Shown: piece by piece, positions 1 to 4,878 of the stretch
Layout of the letters: every line of letters begins with the position of its first letter
How positions within the stretch are numbered: the stretch's first letter is position 1
DNA from: JAGVVZ01 sp964372465
Lineage (GTDB): Archaea > Aenigmatarchaeota > Aenigmatarchaeia > CG10238-14
DNA length: 5,793 nt
Direction of reading: 5' to 3'
Assembly (NCBI GenBank): GCA_964372465.1
Contig: CAYJRA010000031.1
Span: forward strand, 1-5,793
Notes under the pieces: model-generated
What the model saw: only the letters and a program-made list of their open reading frames with translations
What the model was told of the DNA's origin: nothing
Database searches by the model: none
Program-made: the position numbers and the translations under genes

Positions 1-645
1 GATCAATTTTAGGTTCTGTGGGAAAATACATTTCCTCCATTTTAATCACTTTATTTACAGACATTACCTGCGGGATAAAGTTATCGGAGGTTCATTTCCT
101 TTTACCTTGGCCCTCTTTCACCGAGCTTTCGCTCTGCTTTTCAGCTTTCAATCACTTTACTAGTCTACTATCGGACTTCCTTAATGTTTAGAGTTACCGG
201 TTAATGCCCGGTAGATTCTGGCTCCATATCCAAGGAGACATACTCAGGATACTGGGAATCTCATTCTTTCCTTCTTCTACGTGACTGTCACACTCTAAGG
301 TGCTGTTTTCCAACAGACTTTAAATCAGAAAGTTAACAAGTGCCCCAGTCCTACAACCCCACATCTATCCTTGCTTTCACAAGGTATTCGGTTTGCTCTG
401 TTCCGCTTTTACTCGCCGTTACTAACGGAATCTCGTTTGATTTCTTTTCCTGCGGCTATTAAGATGTTTCATTTCTCCGCGTTACTTTCCCTTTCGGGAT
501 AATCCTCAACGGACTGCGAATCGCATTAGGACACCCCAGGGTCGATTTCTCCATGCGAATAACCTGGGATTATCACAGCTTGGCACGTCCTTCATCAATT
601 AAGGAAACCTAGCTATCCACCAAGTGGCGTAGCATTGACAGGCCT
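1..645 (-). rRNA. 23S rRNA, 5' portion (truncated by window edge)
   Basis: On the minus strand this reads as the 5' domain of an archaeal large-subunit rRNA. Recognisable conserved stretches in order are GGUGGAUAGCU (near 611-621), GAAGGACGUGCCAAGCUG, GAAACAUCUUAAUAGCC, GAGGAAAAGAAA-like and GAGAUUCCGUUAGUA, ACGGCGAGUAAAAGCGGA, and CCGAUAGUAGACUAGUA followed by GUGAAA near 115-120. The mature 5' end is estimated at about 645, from the usual 20-odd nucleotides ahead of GGUGGAU, so it is uncertain by several bases. Only about the first 550-640 nt of a ~2.9 kb gene are present; the rest lies beyond position 1. The gene is not linked to the 16S gene in this window: about 3.8 kb of protein genes and a tRNA, some on the opposite strand, separate them, so it needs its own promoter. 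An extra segment near 18-114 is annotated separately. Confidence 0.95.
18..114 (-). other. insertion (candidate intron) in 23S rRNA domain I
   Basis: The near-universal 23S stretch GUGAAAnAGAACCU (about E. coli 470-482) is interrupted here. GUGAAAGAG is at 120-113 and the continuation AGAACCU at 17-11, with about 97 nt between. The extra RNA can fold on itself: CCUCC and ACUUUAU in its first half pair with GGAGG and AUAAAGU in its second half. I could not build a convincing bulge-helix-bulge at any of the possible junctions, so the exact splice sites and even the splicing mechanism are unresolved. It may instead be a retained expansion, or the last 17 bases may not be true exon. No coding capacity is visible. 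Confidence 0.45.
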
Positions 646-927
646 TATTGACCAACCTGTTCCTATGAATAGTGTCATATTATGGTTTCTTTTGACAGTT
701 CGCTCGTCATCTTTATATCAGATACTAACTACAATCATCAACCTTCACTCTTGACCCCTTAGGTGTTAAGGAGCTGCATAAACATAGATGCCTCATGCTG
801 AAAATTTTTCATTTAGAAGCACGTGTAGAAAATAACACTCCTATGAGCTTATTGAGCTAACATAGTATCACAGTATTAATTTTTTATGAACAGTGGACTT
901 TATATAGTTTCTTACTAGCTTAAATTT
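646..927 (-). other. 23S rRNA leader region (282 bases without a gene)
   Basis: No ORF of useful length or recognisable tRNA/5S lies here. It holds the probable 23S promoter (896-909) and the transcribed leader of the rRNA precursor. A weak hairpin is possible just upstream of the mature 23S end (ACAGG with CCUGU, about 638-660). A C/D-box-like series (UUGAUGA at 741-735, CUGA at 721-718, AUGACGA at 710-704) is present but lacks a clear final D box. Confidence 0.5.
896..909 (-). promoter_or_regulatory. probable 23S rRNA promoter (TATA box with BRE-like purines)
   Basis: On the minus strand the sequence AGAAACTATATAAAG contains a strong archaeal TATA box (CTATATAAAG) preceded by a BRE-like AGAAAC. 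It sits just past the Nudix stop codon and points towards 23S, giving an expected start near 873 and a leader of roughly 230 nt. A second, weaker TATA-like GATATAAAG occurs nearer the gene (about 711-720). Confidence 0.5.
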
Positions 928-1374
928 TTATGAAGTTTCCAACTGTGATAATTTTTCAATAAATGATTTCGCAAATTTTACTTTCAATAATTCTTTCGCT
1001 TCATTTACAGAAACCCATTTGTATTCGAGATGTTCAAAACTTAAATTAAATTTTATATCATTATCAGGAAGTTTACATTTGTAAATAATCATCAATAATG
1101 CAACCATTTCATTATCGACAGGAATTTTTAGATTTGAAATATGTGTATCAAATGGTTCGAGAATTTCTATTTCATTAATTCCCAATTCTTCCTCGATTTC
1201 TTTTTTCAAAGTTTCTTCGATTGAATCTCCAACTTTAATTCTTCCACCAGGCAAGTCCCAGTGTTCGGGATGGAAATGTCCTGCTTCTTTTGGATTAGTT
1301 TTTAAAACAAGAATTTCATTTTTATCATTCGTGATTAATGCTTTCACACCAACATGAAACTTCTGTTCGTTCAT
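928..1374 (-). CDS. Nudix hydrolase
   Basis: A 148-aa protein with a complete Nudix box at residues 44-66 (G-x5-D-x7-K-E-I-x-E-E-x-G-I). The usual first Glu is Asp (D50) and the Arg of the RE pair is Lys (K58). The metal-binding core E59, E62 and E63 is intact, so it should be active. The leading W39-D40-L41-P42-G43-G44 is typical of the family. Nudix enzymes hydrolyse nucleoside diphosphates linked to another group (NTPs, oxidised nucleotides, nucleotide sugars, dinucleoside polyphosphates); the substrate cannot be told from sequence. Size is normal for a single-domain cytosolic member. It diverges from the Cas2-like gene across a 61-bp region with a shared TATA element and a palindrome; the ATG at 1374 has no Shine-Dalgarno and a predicted leader of only about 10 nt. 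Confidence 0.93.
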   Translation of the reverse strand: MNEQKFHVGVKALITNDKNEILVLKTNPKEAGHFHPEHWDLPGGRIKVGDSIEETLKKEIEEELGINEIEILEPFDTHISNLKIPVDNEMVALLMIIYKCKLPDNDIKFNLSFEHLEYKWVSVNEAKELLKVKFAKSFIEKLSQLETS

Positions 1375-1405
1375 AATAAAAGATGATTAGTTAAGTATAG
1401 AAATC

Positions 1406-1414
1406 TTTATATGT
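1406..1414. promoter_or_regulatory. TATA element shared by divergent Nudix and Cas2-like genes
   Basis: CTTTATATG-type sequence reads as a TATA box on both strands. On the plus strand its centre is about 26 nt before the ATG at 1436, which predicts a leaderless Cas2-like transcript. On the minus strand (CATATAAAG) it is about 35 nt before the Nudix ATG. Spacing to the Cas2-like gene is the better fit. Confidence 0.55.
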
Positions 1415-1429
1415 CTGACGTCAGACATA
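1410..1429. promoter_or_regulatory. 20-bp perfect palindrome, probable operator
   Basis: TATGTCTGACGTCAGACATA is its own reverse complement with no spacer or mismatch. It overlaps the TATA element and ends 6 bp before the start codon of the Cas2-like gene, covering the expected preinitiation complex footprint. A symmetric site of this length is what a dimeric winged-helix or ribbon-helix-helix repressor would bind. No regulator gene is next to it, so the binding protein is unknown. Confidence 0.6.
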
Positions 1430-1435
1430 ATAGAA

Positions 1436-1651
1436 ATGAGAAAAACAGAGTTTATCATGGTATTTGACATACCAAGAGACAAAGGAGCTGCTCAAAGACA
1501 AGTAAGTAGATTATTAGCTAAATCAGGTGCTACAAAAGTACAATTCTCTGTTTGGAAATCAAAAAAATTACAGGATCTTATAGACATTGCAACACTAATA
1601 AAAAAATCTGGCGGTGATGCAAGAATTCTAGAAGAAAGATTTGTTTTTTAA
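1436..1651 (+). CDS. stand-alone Cas2-like protein
   Basis: A 71-aa protein with the Cas2 ferredoxin-like pattern. Beta-1 (residues 5-11) ends in F10-D11-I12-P13, matching the Cas2 'YDIP' with its conserved Asp. Helix 1 is about 17-30; beta-2 K34-V-Q-F-S-V-W40 matches the Cas2 'RVQYSVF' strand; helix 2 is about 44-58 and beta-3 about 61-67. Cas2 proteins are usually 80-100 aa, so this one is short and lacks the last strand or tail. In CRISPR systems Cas2 is the dimeric partner of Cas1 in spacer integration; related folds occur in VapD-type nucleases. No cas1, other cas gene or repeat array is present here. The start codon lies about 26 nt after a TATA box, suggesting leaderless translation. 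The MazG-like gene follows after 31 nt on the same strand, so the two are probably co-transcribed. Confidence 0.72.
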   Translation: MRKTEFIMVFDIPRDKGAAQRQVSRLLAKSGATKVQFSVWKSKKLQDLIDIATLIKKSGGDARILEERFVF

Positions 1652-1672
1652 TTCTTATCATCATATGTAATT

Positions 1673-1676
1673 GAGG
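1673..1676 (+). promoter_or_regulatory. Shine-Dalgarno of the MazG-like gene
   Basis: GAGG, complementary to the CCUCC of the 16S tail in this same window, stands 6 nt before ATG 1683. This decides the start: an in-frame TTG at 1671 would put the ribosome site inside the coding region. Confidence 0.65.
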
Positions 1677-1682
1677 AATAAA

Positions 1683-2012
1683 ATGGATTTCAAAGAATAT
1701 CAGGAAACATCCAAGAAAACTGCAAAATATCCCAACGCAGGAAATAATTTTATATATCCAACCCTTGGACTATCTGGTGAAAGCGGTGAAGTTGCTGAAA
1801 AAATAAAAAAAGTTATCCGAGATAAAAATGGGATTGTTGATGAAAATGTAAGAAGTGATGTGAAGAAAGAACTTGGAGATGTTTTATGGTATTTGAGCCA
1901 GTTGGCAAGTGAATTGAATTTATCATTGGAAGATATTGCGAATGAAAACATACAGAAATTATTTTCACGGATGGAAAGAAACCAGCTTCACGGCGAAGGG
2001 GACAACAGATAG
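1683..2012 (+). CDS. MazG-like nucleoside triphosphate pyrophosphohydrolase
   Basis: A 109-aa protein of the all-alpha NTP pyrophosphohydrolase (MazG/dUTPase-like) superfamily. It carries both metal-binding motifs: E33-S-G-E36 in the stretch GLSGESGEVAEKIKK, and E63-L-G-D66 in KKELGDVLWYL. The length is that of single-domain MazG-like proteins, about half of full-length two-domain MazG. These enzymes cleave NTPs or dNTPs to NMP plus pyrophosphate using Mg2+, clearing aberrant nucleotides or lowering nucleotide alarmone-type pools; substrate unknown. The start at ATG 1683 is preferred because GAGG sits 6 nt upstream. The gene follows the Cas2-like gene by 31 nt and has no clear TATA box of its own. 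It ends 1 nt from the convergent membrane-protein gene. Confidence 0.9.
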   Translation: MDFKEYQETSKKTAKYPNAGNNFIYPTLGLSGESGEVAEKIKKVIRDKNGIVDENVRSDVKKELGDVLWYLSQLASELNLSLEDIANENIQKLFSRMERNQLHGEGDNR

Positions 2013-2013
2013 G

Positions 2014-2340
2014 TTATTTGTTTAATTCCTTGAAACGCCACACGCTGTACAAAAGTACAATCATTCCCAAGCTTGTTATACCATATCTTACCCACAAGGG
2101 AATATCTCTGTATATAGGATCCCATAAAATATTGTCGCCAAAATTTATGATGTGCCGGAGAGAGAACAATGCAATCCCCAATACAAACAGCCGAAATGGC
2201 GTTCTAACTCTCTCATCCAGCTTGAAACTCAATAAACCAAACAGCACAACAGAAACCAACGATATTAAAATCGCGAACGAACCCATTGCTACATCGAGAG
2301 TTCCAACTGGTGAATGGCATACTGCTTCAATTACAGCCAT
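2014..2340 (-). CDS. small integral membrane protein of unknown function
   Basis: A 108-aa protein with three predicted membrane helices at about residues 18-39, 49-66 and 84-102. A basic/acidic linker (K40-R50) lies between helices 1 and 2, and R62-H63 sits at the end of helix 2 in a PFRLFVLGIALFSLRH stretch. I do not recognise the family. The minus-strand reading is chosen over the overlapping plus-strand frame because it gives coherent hydrophobic segments, an ATG start and an AT-rich promoter: GATTAAAAAG at 2361-2370 is centred 25 nt upstream, pointing to a leaderless transcript. It lies downstream of tRNA-Ala on the same strand (55 nt apart) and is convergent with the MazG-like gene. Confidence 0.72.
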   Translation of the reverse strand: MAVIEAVCHSPVGTLDVAMGSFAILISLVSVVLFGLLSFKLDERVRTPFRLFVLGIALFSLRHIINFGDNILWDPIYRDIPLWVRYGITSLGMIVLLYSVWRFKELNK

Positions 2341-2360
2341 AATATAATATCAAAATTCTT

Positions 2361-2370
2361 CTTTTTAATC
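2361..2370 (-). promoter_or_regulatory. TATA-like element for the small membrane protein
   Basis: Minus-strand GATTAAAAAG is centred about 25 nt before ATG 2340, which fits a leaderless archaeal mRNA starting at or next to the A of the start codon. Confidence 0.4.
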
Positions 2371-2395
2371 TACATGTGAAAGGCGTTATTCAAAG

Positions 2396-2481
2396 TGGAC
2401 CGGATGGGATTTGAACCCATAACTTCCTGCTATTCTGTAAGCTAGTGCAAAGCAGGCGGTCTACCGTTGACCTACCAGCCC
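2396..2481 (-). tRNA. tRNA-Ala(UGC) with a 14-nt intron
   Basis: The minus strand folds as a full tRNA. Acceptor GGGCUGG pairs with CCGGUCC and includes the G3-U70 wobble that marks tRNA-Ala. D arm is GGUC/GACC, anticodon stem CCUGC/GCAGG, T arm AUGGG/CCCAU with loop UUCAAAU, and A73 is the discriminator. The anticodon UGC is at 2449-2447. The anticodon loop is interrupted after position 37 by 14 nt; with these removed the mature tRNA is 72 nt and the loop is the normal UUUGCAA. CCA is not encoded and must be added. It is not in the 16S-23S spacer, where tRNA-Ala sits in many archaea. Confidence 0.95.
2432..2445 (-). other. tRNA-Ala intron (14 nt, canonical position 37/38)
   Basis: A minimal bulge-helix-bulge is visible. 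Exon UUUG pairs with intron CAGA (one U-G), flanked by 3-nt bulges CAC and AUA. The outer helix is the anticodon stem, and the inner helix is just UA/UA closing a GCU loop. Cutting after the second base of each bulge gives exactly 14 nt and restores a 7-nt anticodon loop. Splicing would need the archaeal tRNA endonuclease (EndA) and a ligase of the RtcB type. Confidence 0.85.
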
Positions 2482-2491
2482 GTGATGTATA

Positions 2492-2500
2492 CTTATAAAG
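2492..2500 (+). promoter_or_regulatory. TATA box of the thioredoxin-CcdA transcript
   Basis: CTTATAAAG is centred 23 nt before ATG 2519, giving a leaderless mRNA. Only 37 bp separate this start codon from the 5' end of tRNA-Ala on the other strand. The tRNA's own TATA element (minus-strand AATTAATAAG, about 2506-2515) must therefore lie between this box and the start codon, so the two promoters interlock. Confidence 0.55.
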
Positions 2501-2518
2501 TCAAACCTTATTAATTTT

Positions 2519-3097
2519 ATGAAACTCCTCATATTGTCTTTGTTTTCGATGGTTTTCTTCGCTGGATGCATACAGCAGCCATCATACAACTTTTGCGAAC
2601 TTGCAGATTGTGAACATGGATGTGATCCTGTAAATGAAAGATGTAATGCACCACCAGAAAATAATTCCGACCAATCTCAAACTCCAAATAACCAACCATC
2701 AGAAAATCCAAGCACATCATATTCAGGAACTGTTATTGCCGGCGACACAACCAAGTATATTAGATTCTCTCAATTAGATTACGACAAAGCCGTGGAAGAT
2801 GAGAATGTAATTTATCTGTATTTCTATGCAACATGGTGCCCGATATGCAAAGCAGAAAGACCTACGATATTGGATGCGTTCGAGGAAATGTCCTACCAGG
2901 ATGTTGTTGGATTTGAAGTCCATTACAACGATGATGAAACTATAGCGGAAGATAGAGAAGTTGCGAAAAAGTTCGGTGTATCATACCAGCACACAACAAT
3001 AATTCTTGACAAGGATGGAAATGAATTCTTCAGAAGCTTATCGCCAATCTCAAAAGAGATGATCAAATCAAATATAGAAAGCGCACGACGTGTATAA
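2519..3097 (+). CDS. membrane-anchored thioredoxin-like lipoprotein
   Basis: A 192-aa protein. Residues 1-16 are a lipoprotein-type signal peptide ending in a lipobox, F14-A15-G16-C17, so it should be exported and anchored at C17. A short Cys-rich stretch follows (C26, C31, C35, C42; spacing x4, x3, x6), then a Ser/Pro/Asn-rich spacer to about residue 70. The thioredoxin domain from about 75 to the end carries the redox motif W106-C107-P-I-C110 and a TlpA/Trx-like 'FYATWC' strand. The usual cis-Pro loop is not obvious: GVSYQHTTIIL replaces the familiar 'V.g.PT'. It probably reduces or exchanges disulfides in extracytoplasmic proteins, kept reduced by the CcdA-type protein encoded 1 nt downstream. 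The mRNA appears leaderless (TATA box 23 nt upstream). Confidence 0.9.
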   Translation: MKLLILSLFSMVFFAGCIQQPSYNFCELADCEHGCDPVNERCNAPPENNSDQSQTPNNQPSENPSTSYSGTVIAGDTTKYIRFSQLDYDKAVEDENVIYLYFYATWCPICKAERPTILDAFEEMSYQDVVGFEVHYNDDETIAEDREVAKKFGVSYQHTTIILDKDGNEFFRSLSPISKEMIKSNIESARRV

Positions 3098-3098
3098 T

Positions 3099-3806
3099 AT
3101 GGCTGACATAACAATAGTCATTGCATTTGCTGCAGGAATCGTATCCTTTCTATCACCATGCATACTACCATTAATCCCGGCATTTCTTTCATATCTTTCC
3201 GGAACAACAATCGATGAAGCAAAACAGTCTAAAAAGAAATTAACAATTTTCCTAAACACCGTTTCATTCGTCCTTGGATTTGCGATTGTGTTCTCATTGA
3301 TCGGAATTCTACTTAATACAGTTTTGATTAAAGTTGGATATGATGCAAGAATATGGCTGTCGAGAATCGGAGGGGTTATAATAATTGCATTCGGTCTTTA
3401 TTTATTGGGATTGTTGAGAATATCATTCCTGAGTGTTGAGCATAAATTCCGACCGAAAACTTTCAAAATAAGTTACATCACTTCATTTGTTTTCGGTGTT
3501 GCATTCGCAGCAGGCTGGACTCCATGCGTTGGAGCCGTACTTGGAAGCATTCTAACTTTGGCATTAACAAATCCGGGAACTGCATTCAGTTTATTATTCG
3601 CGTATTCGATTGGATTGGGAATTCCATTCCTTTTAGCAGGAATATTCTTGTCTCAAACACTTTCATTAATTTCCAAGTTTGGAACATCGTTGAAATATTT
3701 CAATTATTTGATGGGAATTATTTTGATTATTTTGGGGATTCTTGTTTTCATAAATTATTTGCCAAGAATAGCAAGCTTCCCGTTTGTAAGTAATTTGTTG
3801 GGATAA
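3099..3806 (+). CDS. ccdA: CcdA/DsbD-type membrane thiol-disulfide transporter
   Basis: A 235-aa protein with about six membrane helices (near residues 3-25, 49-74, 86-108, 124-150, 158-180 and 203-225). It has the two family hallmarks: S19-P20-C21 in LSPCILPLIPAFLSYLSG, and T-P-C143 in GWTPCVGAVLG. In the CcdA/DsbD family these two Cys form the pair that carries reducing equivalents from cytosolic thioredoxin across the membrane. Size matches stand-alone CcdA. The partner thioredoxin lipoprotein ends 1 nt before this ATG, so translation is probably coupled; an in-frame GTG at 3090 would overlap the upstream gene and is less likely. The gene is convergent with the 180-aa unknown gene, 3 nt away. 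No cytochrome c genes are here, so general thiol reduction is the safer role. Confidence 0.93.
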   Translation: MADITIVIAFAAGIVSFLSPCILPLIPAFLSYLSGTTIDEAKQSKKKLTIFLNTVSFVLGFAIVFSLIGILLNTVLIKVGYDARIWLSRIGGVIIIAFGLYLLGLLRISFLSVEHKFRPKTFKISYITSFVFGVAFAAGWTPCVGAVLGSILTLALTNPGTAFSLLFAYSIGLGIPFLLAGIFLSQTLSLISKFGTSLKYFNYLMGIILIILGILVFINYLPRIASFPFVSNLLG

Positions 3807-3809
3807 AAT

Positions 3810-4352
3810 TTACGGTACAGGATGACCGGATCTGTAGAATCTCGCATGTCGTGACACAAAATCGGTTTCGCGTGAAATTCTTTCAAGTGCAGAATCAATT
3901 TCATCATAAGAATCCCCACCAATTAAAGTTCTTATTCGATTACACGATAATGTTGCGATATCATTTGTCTGTGAAACACCTTTTGCTTGTTTAAGCTCTC
4001 GGAGAATCTTTTTCAAATCTAATCCAGTTCCTGAAGGCATGTCAACCATGGTTTTTAATTTACCATAGGATCCTAATCGATTGTAATCACTACCATCACC
4101 GTTAACATAATCTAATCTTAAATGGCATGCTCCTAGAACTGAATATATAACATCGAGTGACCTCCCTAAAGATTCATGACCTAAGGGACCTGCTACATTT
4201 ATTATTACATCATGTGGTTTTCCATCCAAAACCATAAAATCATGCACACCAACAATTCCACCATATCCACCTACTCCGAAAAGACCATTTGCAATCTCGC
4301 TAATTTCTTTTTCAGATACACATAATCCTGGAATTTCAATATATGCGCGCAT
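3810..4352 (-). CDS. hypothetical protein, 180 aa
   Basis: I do not recognise the family. The protein looks soluble and globular. The N-terminal half has beta-strand-like stretches (RAYIEIPGL, HDVIINVAG, HLRLDYV) around a glycine-rich segment at 26-36 (GVGGYGGIVGV). A middle segment is rich in Gly/Asp (N84-G-D-G-S-D). The C-terminal third is helical and charged (112-124, 148-162) and ends in an Arg/His-rich tail (R168-H-A-R-F-Y-R-S-G-H). It has no signal peptide or membrane helix. Cys residues C11, C76 and C137 do not form a recognisable motif. A strong TATA box lies 33 nt upstream and GTGA, which pairs with the 16S tail, is 7 nt before ATG 4352, so this gene appears to have a short leader with a Shine-Dalgarno. 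Confidence 0.8.
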   Translation of the reverse strand: MRAYIEIPGLCVSEKEISEIANGLFGVGGYGGIVGVHDFMVLDGKPHDVIINVAGPLGHESLGRSLDVIYSVLGACHLRLDYVNGDGSDYNRLGSYGKLKTMVDMPSGTGLDLKKILRELKQAKGVSQTNDIATLSCNRIRTLIGGDSYDEIDSALERISRETDFVSRHARFYRSGHPVP

Positions 4353-4378
4353 TCAAATCTCACATTAAAATGATTTCA

Positions 4379-4390
4379 AAATATTTAAAC
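4379..4390 (-). promoter_or_regulatory. TATA box of the 180-aa unknown gene
   Basis: Minus-strand GTTTAAATATTT is a near-consensus archaeal TATA box centred about 33 nt before ATG 4352, predicting a leader of some 5-10 nt. It falls just after the T-rich stretch that may end 16S transcription. Confidence 0.55.
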
Positions 4391-4400
4391 CTGATAAATG

Positions 4401-4410
4401 AAGAAAAATT
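4401..4410 (-). terminator. possible 16S rRNA terminator (T-run)
   Basis: Minus-strand AATTTTTCTT about 65-75 nt past the 16S 3' end is the only T-rich element between the rRNA and the next promoter. Archaeal termination often needs only such a run. No strong hairpin precedes it. Confidence 0.35.
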
Positions 4411-4501
4411 CTACAGGTAAAGTTAATTTTTTGATGCCTTGAGGGTTAGACTCGCTCTTGCACTTGGGATCTTTAGGAGGTGATCCAGCCGCACGTTCCC
4501 G

Positions 4502-4644
4502 TTGTCGGACAGACGAAAGTTAACAAATGTTTTAGGCAAGATTGTCTCAATTCACCTCCGACTCATCATAATATCAGAGTCAAACCTTTTTTTCACAGAC
4601 AACCTACTTAGGTTTCATTTATCGAAACTCTCCTCCGTCTGCCT
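4502..4644 (-). other. 16S rRNA intron in h45 (143 nt, after E. coli ~1513)
   Basis: 5' exon ends GCCGUA (4645) and 3' exon starts CGGGAACGUGCGGC (4501). Joining them makes h45 with 8 perfect pairs (GCCGUACG/CGUGCGGC, one G-U) and the universal GGAA loop. The splice motif is a slightly relaxed BHB. Intron-proximal helix is GGCAGACG/CGUCUGUC (8 bp, one G-U); the central helix is GCCG/CGAC with one C-A mismatch; bulges are UAA and AAC, each cut after its second base. The intron has no ORF. It contains GGAGGUGA (4559-4552), a perfect complement of the 16S tail UCACCUCC, and an internal GACUC/GAGUC hairpin. Confidence 0.85.
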
Positions 4645-4733
4645 TACGGCTACCTTGTGGCGACTTAACCCCTCTCGCAAGCCCTCAACTTGACTAACTC
4701 TTACGAGCCGGCCTCGATGAGAACTTACTCGAT

Positions 4734-4768
<35 letters not shown>

Positions 4769-4783
4769 CTATTCGGCGAACGA

Positions 4784-4847
4784 ATTCATGAAAGAAAGAT
4801 GGTTCATTAGGTGTCCAACCATAAAATTCATCATCATCTTTCCATCT
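4784..4847 (-). other. 16S rRNA intron in h43 (64 nt, after E. coli ~1363)
   Basis: This is a textbook bulge-helix-bulge. Outer exon helix is GGCGAACG/CGUUCGCC (8 bp, 4861-4854 with 4782-4775); central helix is UCAU/AUGA (4 bp); bulges are UAA (4849-4847) and AUU (4785-4783). Inner helix is GAUGGAAAGAUG/CAUCUUUCUUUC with one U-U mismatch and one G-U. Cutting after the second base of each bulge removes 64 nt and closes h43 with a 7-nt loop UCAUUAU, matching the UCAnnAU of other 16S rRNAs (UCAGCAU in archaea, UCAGAAU in E. coli). It is too short to encode a protein. Confidence 0.92.
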
Positions 4848-4878
4848 TAATGACGTTCGCCTACTAGCGATTCCGGCT

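Noticed and set aside
1436..1651. CRISPR-Cas locus suggested by the Cas2-like gene
   Set aside because: No direct-repeat array, cas1 or other cas gene can be seen anywhere in the window.
1671..1685. TTG start at 1671 for the MazG-like gene
   Set aside because: GAGG at 1673-1676 would fall inside the coding region; it fits ATG 1683 with normal spacing.
2018..2347. Plus-strand ORF of 109 codons opposite the small membrane protein
   Set aside because: Its translation is low-complexity Thr/Asn/Ser-rich with no domain, it has no promoter or ribosome site, and the minus strand gives coherent membrane helices.
3090..3101. GTG start at 3090 for the CcdA-like gene
   Set aside because: It would overlap the thioredoxin gene and add three non-family residues; ATG 3099 directly after the upstream stop is simpler.
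4471..4510. 16S pseudogene because of the interruptions
   Set aside because: All exon helices close correctly after excision and the anti-Shine-Dalgarno tail is intact, so a functional gene is more likely.
4502..4693. Short plus-strand ORF of 63 codons across the 16S 3' end
   Set aside because: It lies antisense to 16S exon and h45 intron sequence and ends in rRNA-constrained bases; no independent signal.
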